This document shows, piece by piece, positions 14,947 to 16,163 of a stretch of 16,163 nucleotides of DNA. This stretch comes from an uncultured Ruminococcus sp. (GTDB lineage Bacteria; Bacillota; Clostridia; Oscillospirales; Ruminococcaceae), in assembly GCA_946537565.1 (NCBI GenBank), contig CAMNFW010000018.1:1-16163 (forward strand), given 5' to 3'. The position numbers and the translations under genes are program-made. Every line of letters begins with the position of its first letter. The stretch's first letter is position 1. The notes beneath the pieces are model-generated. The model did no database searches, was not told the origin of the DNA, and saw only the letters and a list, made by a program, of their open reading frames with translations.

Positions 14947-15393
14947 ATGATCAAAAGGATATTTGCATTTGCGGCAGCTTCACTGCTGACACTTTCAGCC
15001 GTTAGCTGCGGAGAAAAAAACTATGCAGACGGTGATTACAGCGCACAAAGCTCAGAATATGTCAACGATGAGGACGATACCACTGCCGGAAATGGCTACG
15101 GTGTGGTGGATTTAACTATCAAGGACAATAAGATCACAGCCTGCACCTTTAAGACCTATGAGCTGGACGGAACTCTTAAGGACGAGGATTACGGAAAGGA
15201 AAACGGCGAGATCGCCAACCGTGATTTTTATAACAAAGCCCAGAAGGCTCTTGCTGCCTGTGATAAATATTCAGAGCAGCTGGTAGAAAAGGGAAATATA
15301 AAAGAGGTCGATGCTATAAGCGGAGCAACGGTAAATTATTCCGAATTTGTTGAAGCTGCAAGCATTGCCCTTAAGCAGGCGGAAACAGACTGA
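14947..15393 (+). CDS. FMN-binding domain lipoprotein
   Basis: A small extracytoplasmic flavoprotein, 148 residues. A lipoprotein signal peptide precedes C21 (LSAVSC; the -3 position is A, a permissive lipobox). The FMN-binding domain covers about 26-144, opening with YADGDYSA and closing with VDAISGATVN. The DAISGAT motif (122-128) fits the consensus used by the flavin transferase ApbE, which attaches FMN covalently through phosphate to the threonine, here T128. Such proteins pass electrons outside the membrane, as in Nqr, Rnf and flavin-based extracellular electron transfer. AGGAGG lies five bases before the ATG, and the gene starts 12 bases after the ATPase stop. No apbE is in this window. 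Confidence 0.9.
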   Translation: MIKRIFAFAAASLLTLSAVSCGEKNYADGDYSAQSSEYVNDEDDTTAGNGYGVVDLTIKDNKITACTFKTYELDGTLKDEDYGKENGEIANRDFYNKAQKALAACDKYSEQLVEKGNIKEVDAISGATVNYSEFVEAASIALKQAETD

Positions 15394-15394
15394 T

Positions 15395-15910
15395 ATGACA
15401 GCGGCAAAGCATATTCTCGTAACGGGAGCATCACTGCTGCTGATACTGGGTGTGCCGTTTTTCAGCTCCTCATACTTTTCGTCTCTGGTAAAAGGTGAAG
15501 GAGCTGATGCTGTATCCAGTGCATCAGTGATAATAGATCAGCCTTCCGGAAATTATGTTGTAGTAATAAATCTTGAAAAGCACAGAGACAGCGAGAATCT
15601 TGAGCTTTGGGAGAAATTTTTTTCCGGGGAAGATGTATCGTTTATTTTTGAAGATATCGTATGCAGCGTAATGGATTCAGATTCCGGCGGCATACAAATG
15701 GCGGAGAGCTATATGTCAAGGCTGCCGGAAAATCAGATGAAGCTCAAAAAAGAAGATCCAACCCTTATGCTTTCAAAGGCTGATAACGGCAAGTTTGATA
15801 TCATTGTAATGTCAGAAGAAATGGCACAGCACTTTAAGGCGGACACAGTTTACAGCAGGGAAAATGTTACTGTTCTTCAGGTAAAGGGAGATAATGATGA
15901 GAAAGTTTAA
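15395..15910 (+). CDS. Unrecognised membrane-anchored protein of the iron locus
   Basis: I do not recognise this 171-residue protein. An N-terminal hydrophobic segment (about 8-27, HILVTGASLLLILGVPFF) looks like an uncleaved signal anchor or signal peptide; there is no lipobox cysteine. The rest is hydrophilic, with mixed beta/alpha character, many acidic residues and a methionine-rich stretch near 95-155 (MDSD, IQMAESYMSRL, NQMKL, MLS, VMSEEMAQHF). It has a single cysteine (EDIVCSV), so it is not a thioredoxin-like protein with a CxxC centre. ATG 15395 lies one base after the FMN-lipoprotein stop; the ribosome binding site GGCGGA is weak and rather distant. The 3' end overlaps the next start, so the two are probably translated together. 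Confidence 0.75.
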   Translation: MTAAKHILVTGASLLLILGVPFFSSSYFSSLVKGEGADAVSSASVIIDQPSGNYVVVINLEKHRDSENLELWEKFFSGEDVSFIFEDIVCSVMDSDSGGIQMAESYMSRLPENQMKLKKEDPTLMLSKADNGKFDIIVMSEEMAQHFKADTVYSRENVTVLQVKGDNDEKV

Positions 15911-16163
15911 CGCTGTATTGAGCATGAGTATACTTGTGCTGTTTATAATACATGGAGTTGCGGGAGGATTTCAGCTGTCCGGGATTATTCCCGGCGGCTC
16001 AAAGCTACTCAAGGTATTATCCTGGGTAATGGCTGGAATGATAGCAGTTCATGCGGTTATCGGAATAAAGCTGACAATTGATTCAATTGCAGCAGTAAAA
16101 AAATCCGGAGCGTCGTATTTCCGTGAGAACAAGCTGTTCTGGGTAAGAAGGATAAGCGGCTTT
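15897..16163 (+). CDS. Small membrane protein resembling a fumarate reductase / cytochrome b anchor (partial)
   Basis: The gene runs off the window end after 89 codons with no stop. It shows two hydrophobic segments so far: residues 7-31 with H19 (VLFIIHGVAGGF) and 40-60 with H52 (MIAVHAVIGIKLTID). A loop ends in FWVRRISGF. Paired intramembrane histidines and an Arg-x-x-Ser-Gly before the next helix resemble the haem-binding membrane anchors of succinate dehydrogenase / fumarate reductase. This is a resemblance, not proof. AAAGGGAG (15883-15890) suits ATG 15897; the adjacent ATG 15894 is in the same frame. It overlaps the preceding gene by 14 bases. A flavoprotein or fumarate-reductase-like partner may lie beyond the window. 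Confidence 0.7.
   Translation, partial: MRKFNAVLSMSILVLFIIHGVAGGFQLSGIIPGGSKLLKVLSWVMAGMIAVHAVIGIKLTIDSIAAVKKSGASYFRENKLFWVRRISGF

Noticed and set aside
15347..15394. Longer form of the unknown protein starting inside the FMN lipoprotein gene
   Set aside because: It would overlap the FMN lipoprotein by 47 bases without a ribosome binding site; ATG 15395 begins a good signal anchor.
1..16163. CRISPR array, insertion sequence, prophage or tRNA
   Set aside because: No regularly spaced direct repeats, transposase or integrase motifs, or cloverleaf-like sequence were seen on either strand.

Overview
The window looks like a chromosomal segment of an anaerobic Gram-positive member of the Clostridia, most likely a Ruminococcus-type (Oscillospiraceae) gut or rumen bacterium. 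The basis is the argR-recN order, strong AGGAGG-type ribosome binding sites, moderate GC with AT-rich spacers, and a lipoprotein form of the P19 iron-binding protein. The species assignment is inference. Every supported gene is on the + strand. I see no tRNA, rRNA, insertion sequence or CRISPR array.

Region 1 (1-5784) is a tightly packed housekeeping operon. It holds the tail of an upstream gene (possibly NAD kinase), argR, recN, a histidine phosphatase that overlaps recN by 4 bases, a GH42 beta-galactosidase, dtd (D-aminoacyl-tRNA deacylase) and a SUFU-domain protein. It ends at a strong hairpin followed by seven Ts (5802-5844). The descending arm of that hairpin is also the Shine-Dalgarno sequence of the next gene, which most likely starts with TTG at 5843.

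Region 2 (5843-7429) is a single class B penicillin-binding protein with one N-terminal membrane anchor and a transpeptidase domain.

Region 3 (7430-7804) is a 375-base AT-rich non-coding stretch. It holds a 22-base imperfect inverted repeat, a consensus sigma-A promoter (TTGACA, 17 bases, TATAAT), a perfect 7-1-7 palindrome lying over the -35 box, a hairpin at the expected transcription start, and a further inverted repeat in the leader.

Region 4 (7805 to the end) is a P19/FTR1-type iron uptake locus. In order it encodes: an FTR1 permease with an N-terminal extracytoplasmic domain and a C-terminal TM2 domain; a P19-family lipoprotein with the family's Met/His metal-site residues; a polytopic DUF2318 protein with two CxxC pairs and a GGCNP motif; two FtsX/MacB-type ABC permeases and their ATPase; an FMN-binding lipoprotein with a DAISGAT flavinylation motif; an unrecognised anchored protein; and the start of a small membrane protein resembling a fumarate reductase or cytochrome b anchor. 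In the Campylobacter P19 locus the permease and ATPase genes are followed by thioredoxin-like genes. Here that position holds a flavinylated lipoprotein, an unknown protein and a probable haem-type membrane protein. My main hypothesis is that this is a flavin-based redox variant of the P19/FTR1 iron system, in which electrons cross the membrane to or from iron outside the cell. The genes are seen in the sequence; the electron-transfer role is inference.
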